Source of the DNA: Prosopocoilus inquinatus
Taxonomy: Eukaryota > Arthropoda > Insecta > Coleoptera > Lucanidae
Reading direction: 5' to 3'
Assembly: GCA_036172665.1 (NCBI GenBank)
Contig: CM069871.1
Coordinates: forward strand, 59,704,713 to 59,768,712
Length of the DNA stretch: 64,000 nt
This document shows, in pieces, positions 1 through 11,003 of this stretch. The first letter of the stretch is position 1. Each line of letters begins with the position of its first letter. The notes beneath the pieces are model-generated. The model was not told the DNA's origin and searched no databases. It was given only the letters and a program-made list of their open reading frames with translations. Both the position numbers and the translations under genes were made by a program.

Positions 1-1054
1 TGGATGTGGTTGACATTGGTTCCGGTTTGTTTGTTGGGATTTGTCCTGTTGGTTTAAAGACATTTTTCGGAGTACCAAAAACTTGAGAGTTAGTAAATTG
101 TTTTTGTTGAACTACTCTTGGTCTCACGTCAATAGGTTGACTAGGGAATTGGTTAGAAGTCCAGGGTCTTGGATTTTGGTTATAGAAATTTCGTGGCCAT
201 TGTGTAAGAGGTGTTTGATGAATTTGCATGTTAGATCTTTGAGGATATTGATTAAATGATGTAGGTACGTGTGAATATTGTGGAAATGAGTTGAACGTCT
301 TAGGTAACATTTGAGGTTGCGTTTTGATTTGGTTAGAAGAGCTTTTATTATTATGTAATATATTAGGAAGATTTTGAGTATACATAAAGTTCTCTTCTTC
401 TATTACATAGGCCATTGCATTTTCTAGTGATATAGGGTTTCTTAGTCTTACAATGCTTTGGAAGTTACCCGATAAACCACGAAGGAAGGTTTTTAATGCT
501 AGATTGTCATATTGTTTAGAATATACTAATTTTGTGGCTTGTGGTATTTCCGTTGTACTAATTGAGTTTAATTTTGCAGACAATCTACTACGTAATATTT
601 GTATTCGTTTGCCGAATTCTAATGGTGGTTCATTTTTTGAAGGTGTTAATGTGATTAAGTCTTGTTCGAGACAATCTAAATTTCTCTGATCACCGAAACT
701 AGTTCTTAAAGCATTTTTTATTAAAGGCCAAGTATTTAATTCGTTCCTAGTGCCAATTAAGATTTGTGCGTGATCTTTTAATTTACCAATTACTACTCTA
801 ATTAAATATGAAGTTATTTGAGGGTCGTTGTTACTAATTTCATTGAACAAATAGTCGCAGGACGCTATGAAAATTTCTAATGAATTTTGGTCACCATTGT
901 ATGATGGAATTGTGTCTACATATAATTTTAATAATTGATAATTTACTTCTGGCATTTTTGCTTGGATTACAGTTGGTTTAGATAGATTAATACTATTATT
1001 AAATGTTTCGATTAAAGAATCTAAATCTAAGTTATTTACTGAATTGCTGTTCAT
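1..1054 (-). CDS. gag-like polyprotein of a gypsy-group LTR retrotransposon, partial (runs off the window)
   Basis: The minus strand is open from an ATG at 1054 to the window edge, about 351 codons. The N-terminal two thirds reads as a helical, charged capsid-type region, with a segment beginning VNYQLLKLYVDTIPSYNGD and later LKTFLRGLSGNFQSIVRLR. This layout is typical of gag in the 17.6/297/gypsy group. The visible C-terminal third is rich in N, Q and P with repeated FNQYPQ-like runs. No CCHC zinc knuckle is seen before the edge. The in-frame stop upstream is near 1112 and the next in-frame ATG is this one, which decides the start. A primer binding site and LTR follow upstream at the expected spacing. 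Gag would package the element RNA in cytoplasmic particles; pol lies outside. No internal stop was seen, so the copy could be young. Confidence 0.82.
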   Translation of the reverse strand, partial: MNSNSVNNLDLDSLIETFNNSINLSKPTVIQAKMPEVNYQLLKLYVDTIPSYNGDQNSLEIFIASCDYLFNEISNNDPQITSYLIRVVIGKLKDHAQILIGTRNELNTWPLIKNALRTSFGDQRNLDCLEQDLITLTPSKNEPPLEFGKRIQILRSRLSAKLNSISTTEIPQATKLVYSKQYDNLALKTFLRGLSGNFQSIVRLRNPISLENAMAYVIEEENFMYTQNLPNILHNNKSSSNQIKTQPQMLPKTFNSFPQYSHVPTSFNQYPQRSNMQIHQTPLTQWPRNFYNQNPRPWTSNQFPSQPIDVRPRVVQQKQFTNSQVFGTPKNVFKPTGQIPTNKPEPMSTTS

Positions 1055-1346
1055 ATAAGACAAGAAATCAGGTAAATAATGGAAAAAATTAGACGGGATA
1101 CTCAAAATTTGGTCTCACCAAATCCGGGAATTGCCAGTCGTCTATTTTGTGAAAGGTTGATATCTGCGTTGCCCAGAGCTGTGGATCTCCTCTATGGATT
1201 GGAAGACGAATGGTATCTTCAGAGCCTTACACGATGTATTTCTCTTGAAGTTTCTTCGTCCAGGGTTCTTTTGGGTAGTACTGAAGGAACTGGAGTCCCA
1301 AATCGCGATTTTAATTTGCACGATGCACCTTTTTTCGCGACCGCAC

Positions 1347-1365
1347 TATCCTACTGACTGCGCCA
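1347..1365 (-). other. primer binding site for reverse transcription (tRNA-Ser type)
   Basis: The minus strand reads TGGCGCAGTCAGTAGG directly inside the LTR end. This closely matches the tRNA-Ser primer site known for the 17.6/297 group of insect gypsy elements. Its position between LTR and gag supports the element call. Confidence 0.85.
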
Positions 1366-1593
1366 ATTATGTTTTTTATAAACACGTTAATGTTTTTTAA
1401 AACATTTATTAAAGTTACAGATGGGCAGAGTAACGGTTACAAGTTCTGCAGATATGACTAAACTAAAGTTCTGACCCTAATATATATGCTATAGTTTGTA
1501 TATTTAGTAAAGATAACGATAAATGAGTGGACAATAACAATGCGTCACTTGTTTATATTACTAATCAGGGGTCATAGAGCGTTTAACATAACT
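1366..1593 (-). repeat. 5' LTR of the gypsy-like element
   Basis: On the minus strand the LTR starts AGTTATGTTAAACG at 1593 and ends CATAAT next to the primer site, about 228 bp. It holds a TATATAT box near 1480-1490 and an AATAAA signal at 1405-1410. The partner 3' LTR is outside the window. The outer border is set by the related repeat at 3418, which shows the site without the LTR element, so TGCG at 1594-1597 is the probable 4-bp target duplication. Confidence 0.72.
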
Positions 1594-2130
1594 TGCGTTC
1601 AATAATGATTTTCGGAAATGCAGAAAGAAAAGACATTCTTAAACGTTTTGCGCAATAAAGAAATAACAATGCAGTTTATTGACGACCAGCAAATAAAGTA
1701 CACGATGAATACGTATGAATTAGTAAAATAATTTTAGAAAATGGAATTTCTAATTTTTATTTATTTTTACAGTTTTATGAGCAGAAAACTATTAACAATT
1801 ACGTGAAAATTGAGAAAATTGATTAATTTAATAAGCAATGCGATGGATATTTATAATTATATTCCGTTATGGAATTACATAAGCGCAGATTTTAACCCAG
1901 TGCCCTTCAGTTCGATGACGCTTTATTGTTTTACGACGTTTTATGATGCGCTTGTAGAAACTGATACACGGCCAGTCAGAAGTTTTCAAACAAAAAGTTT
2001 CCGGGCTCTGGGGGGGTTTTAATTTCTTTAATTTTTCACCAATAAAATGCATATTTGCAGAAATCACTTTCTTAAGTGATAAAGAACTTACAGTTTTAAT
2101 ATGTGAAACTTATTTGATTACAGGCTGTAT
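1594..2130 (+). repeat. dispersed repeat, copy 1 (pairs with 3418-3950)
   Basis: About 540 bp is nearly the same as 3418-3950, at an offset of about 1.83 kb and in direct orientation. Both copies end near a shared GGCTGTATA. Small reading frames inside both copies (1810-2022 and 3638-3841) are alike only because the DNA is alike. The family is not recognised. Confidence 0.85.
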
Positions 2131-3417
2131 ATATAACTCAGGGATGCTCTTGGGTGTTTCGAAATAGTTGTACGAGTACAGTTGGAGAATGAAATTTTCG
2201 TGTCTACTTCACGTCATCACCTACGGTGTCAGCGCTACCTCTGATTAAGATGTACGTTTATTATCACGAGTTGTTTTTTGTAAACAAGTATGATAACCAA
2301 GGAAAAGAAATCGGGCCACTTATTCCGCGCTCAGTACGAAAATTTAATACTCGGATTGTACTAGCTCCGCCCGAAGTATTTGGAAGGGGGTTATTTCATC
2401 TGGCTGCATCGAGCAGGTCGATGTCGACTTGTACGCGCTCTTATTGTTTGAAATTAAATATTTACAGTAAGTGGTGATTGGCAGCGACTATTACATGCAT
2501 TTTTAAATTTTCAAAGAGAAACTTTCTTCTCTCTAGGATGTGCGAAAAACGTTTTGACGATTAAATACATTTAAATCATTTAGTCGTCGAAGAAAAAACC
2601 TGAACTAACTCACATACCTTCCCTCTTCATTCAATGACAATTAGAAGCATCGCAGCCGCGCAAAGGTGGAAGGCGTGAAAAGCGTCCGTACTAAGTGGGC
2701 CCAATTCTTAAGCTTGGTGTTAACAAATACTGAAGTGTTAATATTTTGCTATAATATTTTCTTCAACAGAAAGTTCTTCAGTGTCTTCTAGTTTCACGCG
2801 CTCTGATCCAATATATACAAGGTGCAATCAAATTAGTTTCACATATTAATACCGTAAGTTCCTCATCATGTAAGAGAATTAATGCTGCAACTACCAAAAG
2901 TCTAGCTCAAAAATAAAAAAATGACCTAGTGGAAGAGTATTGACTCTTTTGTTTGAGAACTTTTGGTCGGCCGTGCACAAAAACAACGTTATAAAACAAA
3001 ATTCCAGCAAAATTGAAGATCAATTGCTTGATCGCATTTTAAAAGCTTTATGGGAACACAATAAAATAGAATCACCGACCCATTAAAGACGACAGTTCAA
3101 TTTCACAACCTCTCGGTCGTGGCCCGTGTGTGCATTATGGTTAAAGGAGAACAATTTAAATCTGCTTGCATTGATCAGAATTAAATCTGTTTCATTAGAT
3201 AATCGACAATAATTAGATCTTGATATCCTGGTCTTTGTAAACCAATAGTACACATGATTTACAGTGCTAATTTCGTTTATTAAAATGATTTTAAAAAAAT
3301 ATTAGTCGCTTTGATTGATTGTCGCTTTGTTAATTATTTCCACCAACGAATACGTTTCTTCATAGTTCGAGTTCGATGACGCTTTATTGTATTGGTTCCA
3401 CAAAATAATAAAAGAGA
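2131..3417. other. no gene seen; contains one diverged dispersed repeat
   Basis: I see no convincing coding region. 2818-3010 resembles 46895-47100: both have GTTTCACA followed later by AGCTCAAAAATAAAA and a TTTTTTGTTTGA-like stretch. 3369-3391 repeats a short stretch (TTCGATGACGCTTTATTGT) that also lies inside the neighbouring duplicated repeat. Confidence 0.45.
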
Positions 3418-3950
3418 TGACTGCGTTCAATAATGATTTTCCGAAATGCAGAAAGAAAAGACATTCTTAAACATTTTGCGCACTAAAAAAATAACAAAGC
3501 AGTTTATTTACGACCAGCAAATAAAGTACACGATGAATACGTATGAATTAGTAAAATAATTTTAGAAAATGGAATTTCTAATTTTTATTTATTTTTACAG
3601 TTTTATGAGCAGAAAACTATTAACAATTACGTGAAAATTGACTAATTTAATGAGCAACGCAATGGATATTTATAATTGTATTCCGATATGGAATTACATA
3701 AGCGATGATTTTAACCCAGTGCCCTTCAGTTCGATGACACTTTATTGTTTTACGACGTTTTATGATGCGCTTGTAGAAACTGATACACGGCCAGTCAGAG
3801 GTTTTCAAACAAAAAGTCTCCGAGCTCTGGGGGGGTTTTAATTTCTTTAATTTTTCACCAATAAAATTCATATTTGCAGAAATCACTTTCTTAAGTGATA
3901 AAGAACTTACAGTTTTAATATGTGAAACTTATTTGGTTACAGGCTGTATA
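3418..3950 (+). repeat. dispersed repeat, copy 2, interrupted by a MITE at its right end
   Basis: This is the partner of 1594-2130. It keeps sequence on its left side where copy 1 carries the LTR element, so it serves as an empty site for that insertion. Its right end at GGCTGTATA is cut by the MITE at 3951-4591. Confidence 0.82.
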
Positions 3951-4591
3951 CTGGGTGTCTCATAACCTACGAAGGAGACTAAAAGGGTAGCTAGGGGATA
4001 TCAAATTAAAGATTTTTTCTTAATAATTTTTGGTAAAAAAAGCAATAACTAAAAAGTTACAAGAGTTTAAAGTGAAATTAATTGACAAGCAAAAGTTACT
4101 CTCTGTAGTAACATTTTACGTTTTAAATTAAAATATGAGGCACTTATAAGTTAATTAATAACACTGCTTTACAATTAACTACTTTAAAAAATGTAGTCAC
4201 ATTAAAGTAACGGCTATTTCATTTTTTCTTTTAATGCCCAAAAACAGGTTTTCGGGCACTGCCTATTAATAAGAAACAAAACTAGGAAATAGGTTAACAT
4301 AGACATCTTATTGTTAGACAAGCCACAGTCTCCAATACATTAAACATAGACATTTTATGAATGGTGGTTTTGATAAATTTAGAGTTTATTTAATAATAAA
4401 GTTGCGTTTTTGAAATCATTTTTATTAATTAAGAAGCTATAGGTGTAAATTAAAGAAGAAATTAAGAAAGTTATACTGCTGTAACTTTCTTATTATTGGG
4501 TTTTGGTCAAAAGCGAATTAAGAAAAAAAGCTTTATTTTGATGTCCTACAGCTGCCCTTTCAATCTCCTCCGTACGTTGTGAGACACCCAG
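3951..4591 (+). mobile_element. MITE with long imperfect terminal inverted repeats
   Basis: Both ends read CTGGGTGTCTCA inward, and the inverted similarity continues for roughly 80 bp or more (for example CGAAGGAGACTAAAAGGG against CGGAGGAGATTGAAAGGG). TATA lies directly outside both ends, at 3947-3950 and 4592-4595, and is the likely target duplication. No coding capacity. The TA-containing target suggests a Tc1/mariner-type mobiliser, which is inference. Confidence 0.8.
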
Positions 4592-4679
4592 TATACAATA
4601 TACAATTTAATGTGAAAATTCCATTGAATCAATTTCTTTTGTATTTTTCTGGTATATTTTTATTATTCCTTGATTCTAA

Positions 4680-6494
4680 ATTATCATATATCTTATTTGG
4701 AAAAATAACGACGAATTAAAAAAAATGAAGGATATATTGGAGTCATTTTCTATAATAGCACAATGCACAAAAACGAAGGAGAGCTTAGACATGTATAAAA
4801 CATTAAAAAATGACTTCAAACATAAGTTATCAGTTATGAAACAAGAATCTTATACCGAGTACATAGAAAGGTCAAATAATAGAAGTAAAGCGGCCTGGGC
4901 TGTGATAAAAAATGAGTTGGGAAATGTAAAATCTACTCACCGTGACAATAACTCTGTTACAGCTACGGAGTTCAATGATTACTTCGTTACTGCAAGTAAT
5001 ACAATAGTTGAATCCATAGAAGGTCCAATTATAAAGGCGCAGCATCTCCTAGGACAAAATAGAAAAAATAGTCTACATTCATTCTATTTTAAACCAACAA
5101 AACCCGATGAAATACTAAATATTGTGACTAATTTAAAAAATAAATCCACTCCAGATATATGTGGTTTATCTGTGACAGTTTTGAAAAAAATTGTTACGCA
5201 TATAGCTCATCCACTTGCTGAAATCATAAACAACTGTCTCACGTCAGGTATATTTCCAAGAGAACTTAAAACTGCCAAAATTATTCCTTTGCATAAAGGT
5301 GGAAGTCAGGAAAGAGTTGTAAATTATAGACCTATATCTATACTACCAGTAATATCTAAAATCTTTGAATCTGTTATAAAGGACAGGCTTGTAGATTACT
5401 TCGAAAATTTAAATATGTTCAGCAATGTTCAACATGGATACCGAAAGGGAAAGTCTACAACAACAGCCATCACTGAAGTCCTTGAAGTCATAGTTTCCGC
5501 TTTTGATGCAGGTGAAGAGGTTGAGTTATCAAGTTGTGACTTAAGTAAAGCGTTTGACTGTGTTGATCACGACGTACTTCTTGACAAATTATTTTATTAT
5601 GGTATTCGAGGTGAAAGTTTAAAGATGATAGAAAGTTATCTACAAAATAGACTACAATGTGTGTATTGGAATGGGCAATTCTCGGATTTCTGCTTTATTA
5701 AACGAGGAGTCCCGCAAGGGTCTATACTTGGACCAATTTTATTTTTAATATATATCAATGACTTACCTGATTTAGTGAGTGCCAGTAATATATGTTTATT
5801 TGCGGATGACACGACTTTTATGGTTACCGGGAAAACTCGAATGGAACTAGAAACAAAAACCGAGGATATTATGTGTGAAGCAAAAGAATGGTTTAGTGGC
5901 AACTTCCTAAAAATGAATGAAAATAAGACACAGAAATTATTATTGACTACCTGCAATTTACCTGAGAAAAAATGCTTAAAATTTCTTGGTTTATACTTCG
6001 ACAGTGGCCTTACATGGGACAAACACATTACTGTTTTACAAAAACACTTGTCAACAGCTATATACACAATAAGAATAATCAAACGTAATGTTTCTTATCA
6101 AGCTGCTAGAATGACATACTTCGCAAACTTCCACTCTAAGGCGAGTTATGGCATATTAATATGGGGAAATTCGTCTGACGCCGGAAAATTTTTTTTGCTA
6201 CAAAAAGAAGCAATTAGAGCATTAGCTGGAGTTCCATATAACGAAACTTGCCGCCCAATTTTCAAAGTTCACCGTATACTTACAATACCATCGCTTTTTA
6301 TACTTGCCTGCTTGTTACACATACGTAAAAATTCTGTAAAGATTTCTCACAATAGCGAATTTCATACTTACAACACAAGAGCTCAGGACGACGTAAGCAT
6401 TCCGTACCACCGAATTAAAAGGTCGCAAACAGGACCAAATTATCTGTGCGTTAAATTTTATAACAAGCTTCCAACTCAAGTGAGGCAAATGTAA
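4680..6494 (+). CDS. LINE reverse transcriptase, 5'-truncated (jockey/CR1-like group)
   Basis: The frame is open from 4680; the first ATG is at 4725 and gives 589 residues. It begins in the linker that normally follows the endonuclease domain. The RT domain follows in order: a YRPISILPVISKIFESVI block near residues 201-218, an HGYRKGKST block, CDLSKAFDCVDHD, the GVPQGSILGP block and the catalytic FADDTT motif near residue 365. A thumb and a C-terminal region follow. The protein would copy element RNA into DNA at a nicked target. The endonuclease is missing, so this copy cannot move by itself, although the surviving frame has no stop. That suggests a fairly young insertion. The exact clade is not resolved by eye. 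Confidence 0.88.
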   Translation: MIIYLIWKNNDELKKMKDILESFSIIAQCTKTKESLDMYKTLKNDFKHKLSVMKQESYTEYIERSNNRSKAAWAVIKNELGNVKSTHRDNNSVTATEFNDYFVTASNTIVESIEGPIIKAQHLLGQNRKNSLHSFYFKPTKPDEILNIVTNLKNKSTPDICGLSVTVLKKIVTHIAHPLAEIINNCLTSGIFPRELKTAKIIPLHKGGSQERVVNYRPISILPVISKIFESVIKDRLVDYFENLNMFSNVQHGYRKGKSTTTAITEVLEVIVSAFDAGEEVELSSCDLSKAFDCVDHDVLLDKLFYYGIRGESLKMIESYLQNRLQCVYWNGQFSDFCFIKRGVPQGSILGPILFLIYINDLPDLVSASNICLFADDTTFMVTGKTRMELETKTEDIMCEAKEWFSGNFLKMNENKTQKLLLTTCNLPEKKCLKFLGLYFDSGLTWDKHITVLQKHLSTAIYTIRIIKRNVSYQAARMTYFANFHSKASYGILIWGNSSDAGKFFLLQKEAIRALAGVPYNETCRPIFKVHRILTIPSLFILACLLHIRKNSVKISHNSEFHTYNTRAQDDVSIPYHRIKRSQTGPNYLCVKFYNKLPTQVRQM

Positions 6495-7000
6495 GATGTT
6501 TGAAAAATAGGTGAAATCGTTTCTTTCAGACAAAGTTTTTTTATAGTATTAAAGACTATCTGGACTGTGATATCAAACTTTAACATACCCCGACCTTTTT
6601 ACATTTTCTACTGTATGTTTTTTTTTCTACCGTCATCATTACTGTGATTATTATTATTATTTTTTTTTATTATTATGTGTTATTTTCTAAAATCTATTTA
6701 CTTATTTGTCTTTTTTGCGTCCGTATTTACCTAATTGACTCTGTTGATTTTACAACATTTTTTATATTACTTATTTGTGATTGTACGTACCTATTTACAC
6801 TTATTTTATTTATACACTTTTTTTATTTACACATTATTTTATTTATACAAATTTTTTTATCTGTATATCTTTGTTATATACTCATGAAGTATTGTATTAT
6901 TTATTTCACTCGCATTTACGGGTTGTCTGCTAATTGTATATGTTTTTTGACGATTGTAACTATGTACATTGTTACAAAATAAATATCTATCTATCTATCT
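6495..7000 (+). other. 3' untranslated region and (ATCT)n tail of the LINE
   Basis: A T-rich non-coding stretch is followed by AATAAA near 6979 and a short ATCT repeat, the usual kind of LINE 3' end. It fixes the element's 3' border at about 7000. Confidence 0.7.
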
Positions 7001-7527
7001 TATTTAGAATTTGTTTTAACTTTTTCTCGTGACAGTACTTGTGTGTCTCTAGAATTAATTTAATAATCGTATTTATAATAATACATACGACTTCTTATAG
7101 CAAATATTACGGTGCCATGCTTATGAAGACATGTAATGTCACATGATTATGAGAATGCATTCAGTACAGCTAAAATTATTAGAATATTGATAAAAAAATA
7201 AACTTTTAACCATCCCACTGCATTTTTAGAACAATTCTTCTCGAAGTAGAATTAAAAAAAAGTTTATTAAAAAAATGTCATAATTTAAAGCATTAATTTA
7301 TATAACTGAACACTCACTTCTTCTAAAATTTATTTTATTAAGTAGTTATTTTTGCATATGAACTACAAAATTTGTACCAACAATTTAAAATTGAAAAGAA
7401 AATAGAAATAGTTCCACTTCTAAAATGTATTACTTTGGTTCACATTAAATTTCGATTTCTTCATAGTTGTTTTACTCCGTGCCATTTTTACACTAAAAAT
7501 GATCGTAACAATACTAAATGTCATTAT
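7001..7527. other. AT-rich spacer, nothing recognised
   Basis: No frame of interest and no clear repeat on either strand. It ends with the 8-bp target copy GTCATTAT at 7520-7527 that flanks the next element. Confidence 0.5.
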
Positions 7528-7555
7528 TAGAGAGCGGATTTATATGCGAGTAATT

Positions 7556-7622
7556 TTGATGAAATATGCGCATATATATGCACTAAAAAATGATGAAATA
7601 TGCACATATATATGCACTAAAA
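7556..7622 (+). repeat. two-copy subterminal tandem repeat of the hAT element
   Basis: A ~33-bp unit (GATGAAATATGCGCATATATA followed by GCACTAAAAA) occurs twice in tandem just inside the left end, with a third partial copy. ATATGC motifs recur at the other end, at 9665-9765. Confidence 0.8.
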
Positions 7623-7819
7623 ATGGCGAAATATGTGCAAGATAGGCCGAACACTTCAAATAATGCAATAACTGGTCTACTGTGTTTTATGGGCATTCTT
7701 ATTCAAATAAAAAACATTATATTTTATACAATTTATTTACATTTATTTGTAAACGCTTATATGAAGGAAGTATGTATATTATGTATGTACATTATTAAGT
7801 AAATATTATAACGACTAAA

Positions 7820-9119
7820 AAAATCTTCGATTATAATTTACAACAATGTGTTTTTCCAAGTTCTCTACCAGGAAATTTTACCTTTTATCTGACAAAATAT
7901 TTTTATAAATTGAAAAACTCCTTTCAACATCCACGGAGGTAATTGGGGCTTATTTAAAGTGACTCATAGCTGAAAATTCTACACTTAAGTCAATTTCAAA
8001 GTTTCCATTCAAAATTTCGTAAATTTCCTCAAGGGTTTTGAAGCCGCTATTTTTATCTAAAACGGATAAACATTTTTTATTTACTGAACTGCCGATTTTA
8101 CCTGGAACTTTTGAAATATTCTCTTTAAATTCTTTAACAATTTTAACGGATTCTATTAAAGACATTTTCGGTTTTTCTAAATTGTTTATAGTTATTACAA
8201 AACTGTAATGCATTTTGATGAAGTTCAGTTGATTTGCCAATGAAGTTTTTGTTACAATATTTTGTGCCTTTGCAATAGCAGCACTATCTTGGGCATTAAA
8301 CTCTACAACCAATTCCTTAATTGCTACAAAATGTTCAGCATAAAACATTGCCGCTTCCAACCAAGTTCCCCACCTAGTCAACACTGGTTCGGGAGGTAAA
8401 GGTACATTCGGCAGTTTTTCCCTGTACAACTGAACTCGTAGGGGACTTTTGACAAATATTTTTTTAATGGTACTAATTAGTAGATTTACATCAGAAAATT
8501 CACATCCAATATGTTCAGCTACTCTGTTACATCCATGAGCTAAACAACTCACGTGAACTAAATTTTTATAAATTGTTTTAAATTGCTGCCCGGCTTTAAC
8601 CATGTAAGGGGCAGCATCTGATACCATAAGTAAAATTTTTTCAGTAGGAACTACATTAGGTGAGAAAAATTTCATAAAACATTCATTAACAGATCTTAAA
8701 ATACTTAAATGATTAGTTTTGTCTAACTGTGTACAGGGTATTAAATAAGATTCACTAGGTTTATCTTCCCGCAAAGACCCTATTAACAAATTTACAATGT
8801 AACGCCCACAAGAATCAGTAGTTTCATCCACAATAAAATAAATATATTGATTTTCTACGATTTTCTAGACTTCTTTTAGAGTATCGTTGTAGATGCGAGG
8901 CACGTAATTTTTTCTTAACGTACTTTCATCGGGAACATTTTTCTTGGTATATTTTTCCAAAAAACTTTTAAAAATAGAATTTTGCAGTTTTTTCAAAGGT
9001 ATGTTTGCACAAATCATCGCCTCGCATAAATCAGCATTAAATTCTTGTTGTTCATTAGATGAAGTCATCAACGACGGTCCACTGTCTAAGGGTAATTGAA
9101 ATGTTTTCGATTCATTCAT
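7820..9119 (-). pseudogene. hAT transposase pseudogene
   Basis: Read on the minus strand from the ATG at 9119, one frame carries the family's features in order: an N-terminal region; a catalytic-type segment starting DETTDSCGRY after the first stop; SDAAPYMVKAGQ; SCLAHGCNRVAEHI; LTRWGTWLEA; and the C-terminal dimerisation block VERSFSIYKNILSDKR. Three stops interrupt the same frame: TAG at 8865-8867, TAA at 7950-7952 just before the dimerisation block, and a TAA right after it, beyond which NFLVENLEKHIVVNYN is still readable. Upstream of the ATG, the same frame shows a histidine/cysteine-containing stretch (QHVGTELHKSKCKK) that may be the rest of a BED-like zinc finger. Intact transposase would bind the ends and cut and paste the element. 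This copy cannot. Confidence 0.85.
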
Positions 9120-9777
9120 CTTCTTGCATTTTGACTTGTGTAGTTCTGTCCCGACATGTTGTGTGACCGAAAATTTTCGTTGGGTTGGTATCTACAACAA
9201 GAACTTGAATTTTTTTAAACTGTCTGAACTTTCAATATTCAAGAACCAAGCAAATATTTACCTAAGGAGGAAGAAAACAAACTTAAAACTTACCATTTTA
9301 CTACAGGCTTTACAGAATACGCTCCCATTGGTGTAAGCAAGCTCGGGATAGCTTCTGATCCAGGAATTAACCAGGCTCGAATTGTCTTTCGGCATATTGC
9401 ACTTCTCATAAACAAAAATTCTTTTACGGAAGAACTAAACGCTCGCAGCAATAACCGACTAATAATCCGTGAAGAAGTGATGAAACAATATTGCAAACAT
9501 GAACGCCCACCGCATCGTTAAGAAAGTACTTGGAAATCCCTAATTCACTACTTGTTCACTACTTGGAAAATTCTGCCTGCTTAAACCCAAGAAGGGTGCA
9601 AACTAGACCCTAATTAATGCAACAACATGTTCTGACGAAAATTTACTCACTTCGACACAAATTCTTTCAAATATACATATATATGCACGTTTTTAAGAAA
9701 TATGCGAAAATTGAACAAAATGCTCAAATACGCAAAATATGCATGCAATATGCATTTAGCATAGAATCCGCTCTTTA

Positions 9778-9931
9778 GTCATTATAGTATCAAAGAAAAA
9801 ATTGAAAGTTACAAAAAAAATGATTTAGGCGGTTTTTCCACAAAAATTTCACACTACTGATTATAACTTTTTGACCACACCGTATAACATATTAATACCT
9901 TATATTTTTAGAAAGGGCAAGTAATGTAGAC
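9778..9931. other. short spacer after the hAT target duplication
   Basis: Begins with the second GTCATTAT copy. The rest is AT-rich and unassigned. Confidence 0.5.
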
Positions 9932-11003
9932 CTTGAAATTGCTCGAGTTGCGCTTGAATCGTTTTTTAATTAACAGGAGTTCGCGCCCCTCTTGCATCGG
10001 CGCCCTCATGCCCTACTTAGCTTGCTTACCGCCTTTCGCCGGCGTTGATTATTCCGAACTTTTAACTAAAATACTCTGTTATAAAAAAATTAAAGAAACA
10101 ATTTATGTAATCTTCATATAAATTCAAAGCGAACCAGCACTACAGCTAGGAGCCAAAAATGAAAATCAAAATGCAAAAAATAAATAAGAACAAATCAAAA
10201 ATTGACGATTTGTTGTTGTCTTTGTGTTTTGTTTTTTTGGTTTTCGTTTTTTTCTTGTTTCGAAAGAAGCAGAGAACAAAAGAAACATCTACGATTTCAG
10301 TTATTCAAGCTTTCATTTTTTTGCATTTTATTTTTCTCCTACTGTAGGCAAAAATGAAACTGAGAACAAATGAATAATTCATAGATTTCAGGGCGACGCT
10401 TTTGAAAGTCAAGTTTCTCAAGTTTTTCGTTTCTTTTTTGTAATTGTTTCTTTTTGACGTAAAAAATCCGACAGGCAAGCATTCCAATGTCAAATCAGGG
10501 TTTCCTTTGTTTCCTAAAATTTACAATCTCTCTGTCTCTTGTTGTAAATCCCAAATAAATAACAAAAGAAGAAATTTTTTAAATCAAGTCAAGAAGAATT
10601 TGAAATTTGAAAACCGAAGAAATTATTAATCGTTTGATTTTTATTGTTATTTTTTATTTCGACATTTCTCTTGTTACAAGCTTTCCAACACCATTTACCA
10701 AAAAACAATCGACGAACGCGTCCTCGAGTTACAATCAAAATTCTAAAGCGACTCGTTTTTTATTTGCTCAATTAACTGAACGTCTCTCCCTCCCATCACG
10801 ATCGCGCTTGTAATTTTCGAATTCAATTTAAGTGCGGAATTTACAGAGCTTCTTCTCAGCTTTCCAACGCCATTTACCAAAAAAACAATCGACGAACGCG
10901 TCCTTGACTTAAGGTAAGTAGGACACGAGGGCGCCGATGCAAGCGGGGCGCCAAATCGTGTTAATTAAAAAACGATTAAAGCGCAACTTGAACAATCTCA
11001 AGG
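9932..11003. mobile_element. fold-back element with ~80-bp terminal inverted repeats
   Basis: 9935-10015 and 10918-11000 are imperfect inverted copies, sharing AGTTGCGCTT, AATCGTTTTTTAATTAAC, and GCATCGGCGCCCTC. Between them lies AT-rich DNA plus 1.4 units of the ~179-bp satellite found again at 61660-62440. No coding region was recognised. The right arm runs straight into the degenerate array that follows, so the two may be parts of one larger element. Confidence 0.75.
10675..10915 (+). repeat. fragment of the ~179-bp satellite (about 1.4 units)
   Basis: The stretch carries the core ACCAAAAAACAATCGACGAA twice, about 180 bp apart, plus GAACGTCTCTCCCTCCC and GCGCTTGTAATTTT. All of these recur in the array at 61660-62440. 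It lies inside the fold-back element at 9932-11003. Confidence 0.85.

Larger units (their letters stand above)
7528..9777 (-). mobile_element. full-length hAT transposon with intact ends
   Basis: The left end reads TAGAGAGCGGATT and the right end, read inward, TAAAGAGCGGATT. The 8-bp GTCATTAT is repeated exactly outside both ends (7520-7527 and 9778-9785), the diagnostic hAT duplication. Many ATATGC motifs crowd both subterminal regions (7545-7625 and 9665-9765), which may be transposase binding sites. The transposase lies on the minus strand and is broken, so this is a non-autonomous relic. Length 2250 bp. Confidence 0.92.

Noticed and set aside
5636..6082. 148-codon minus-strand frame
   Set aside because: Shadow of the reverse transcriptase gene on the plus strand.
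9302..9522. 73-codon open stretch after an acceptor-like sequence inside the hAT
   Set aside because: No recognisable domain, no start codon near the beginning, opposite strand to the transposase; could be chance.
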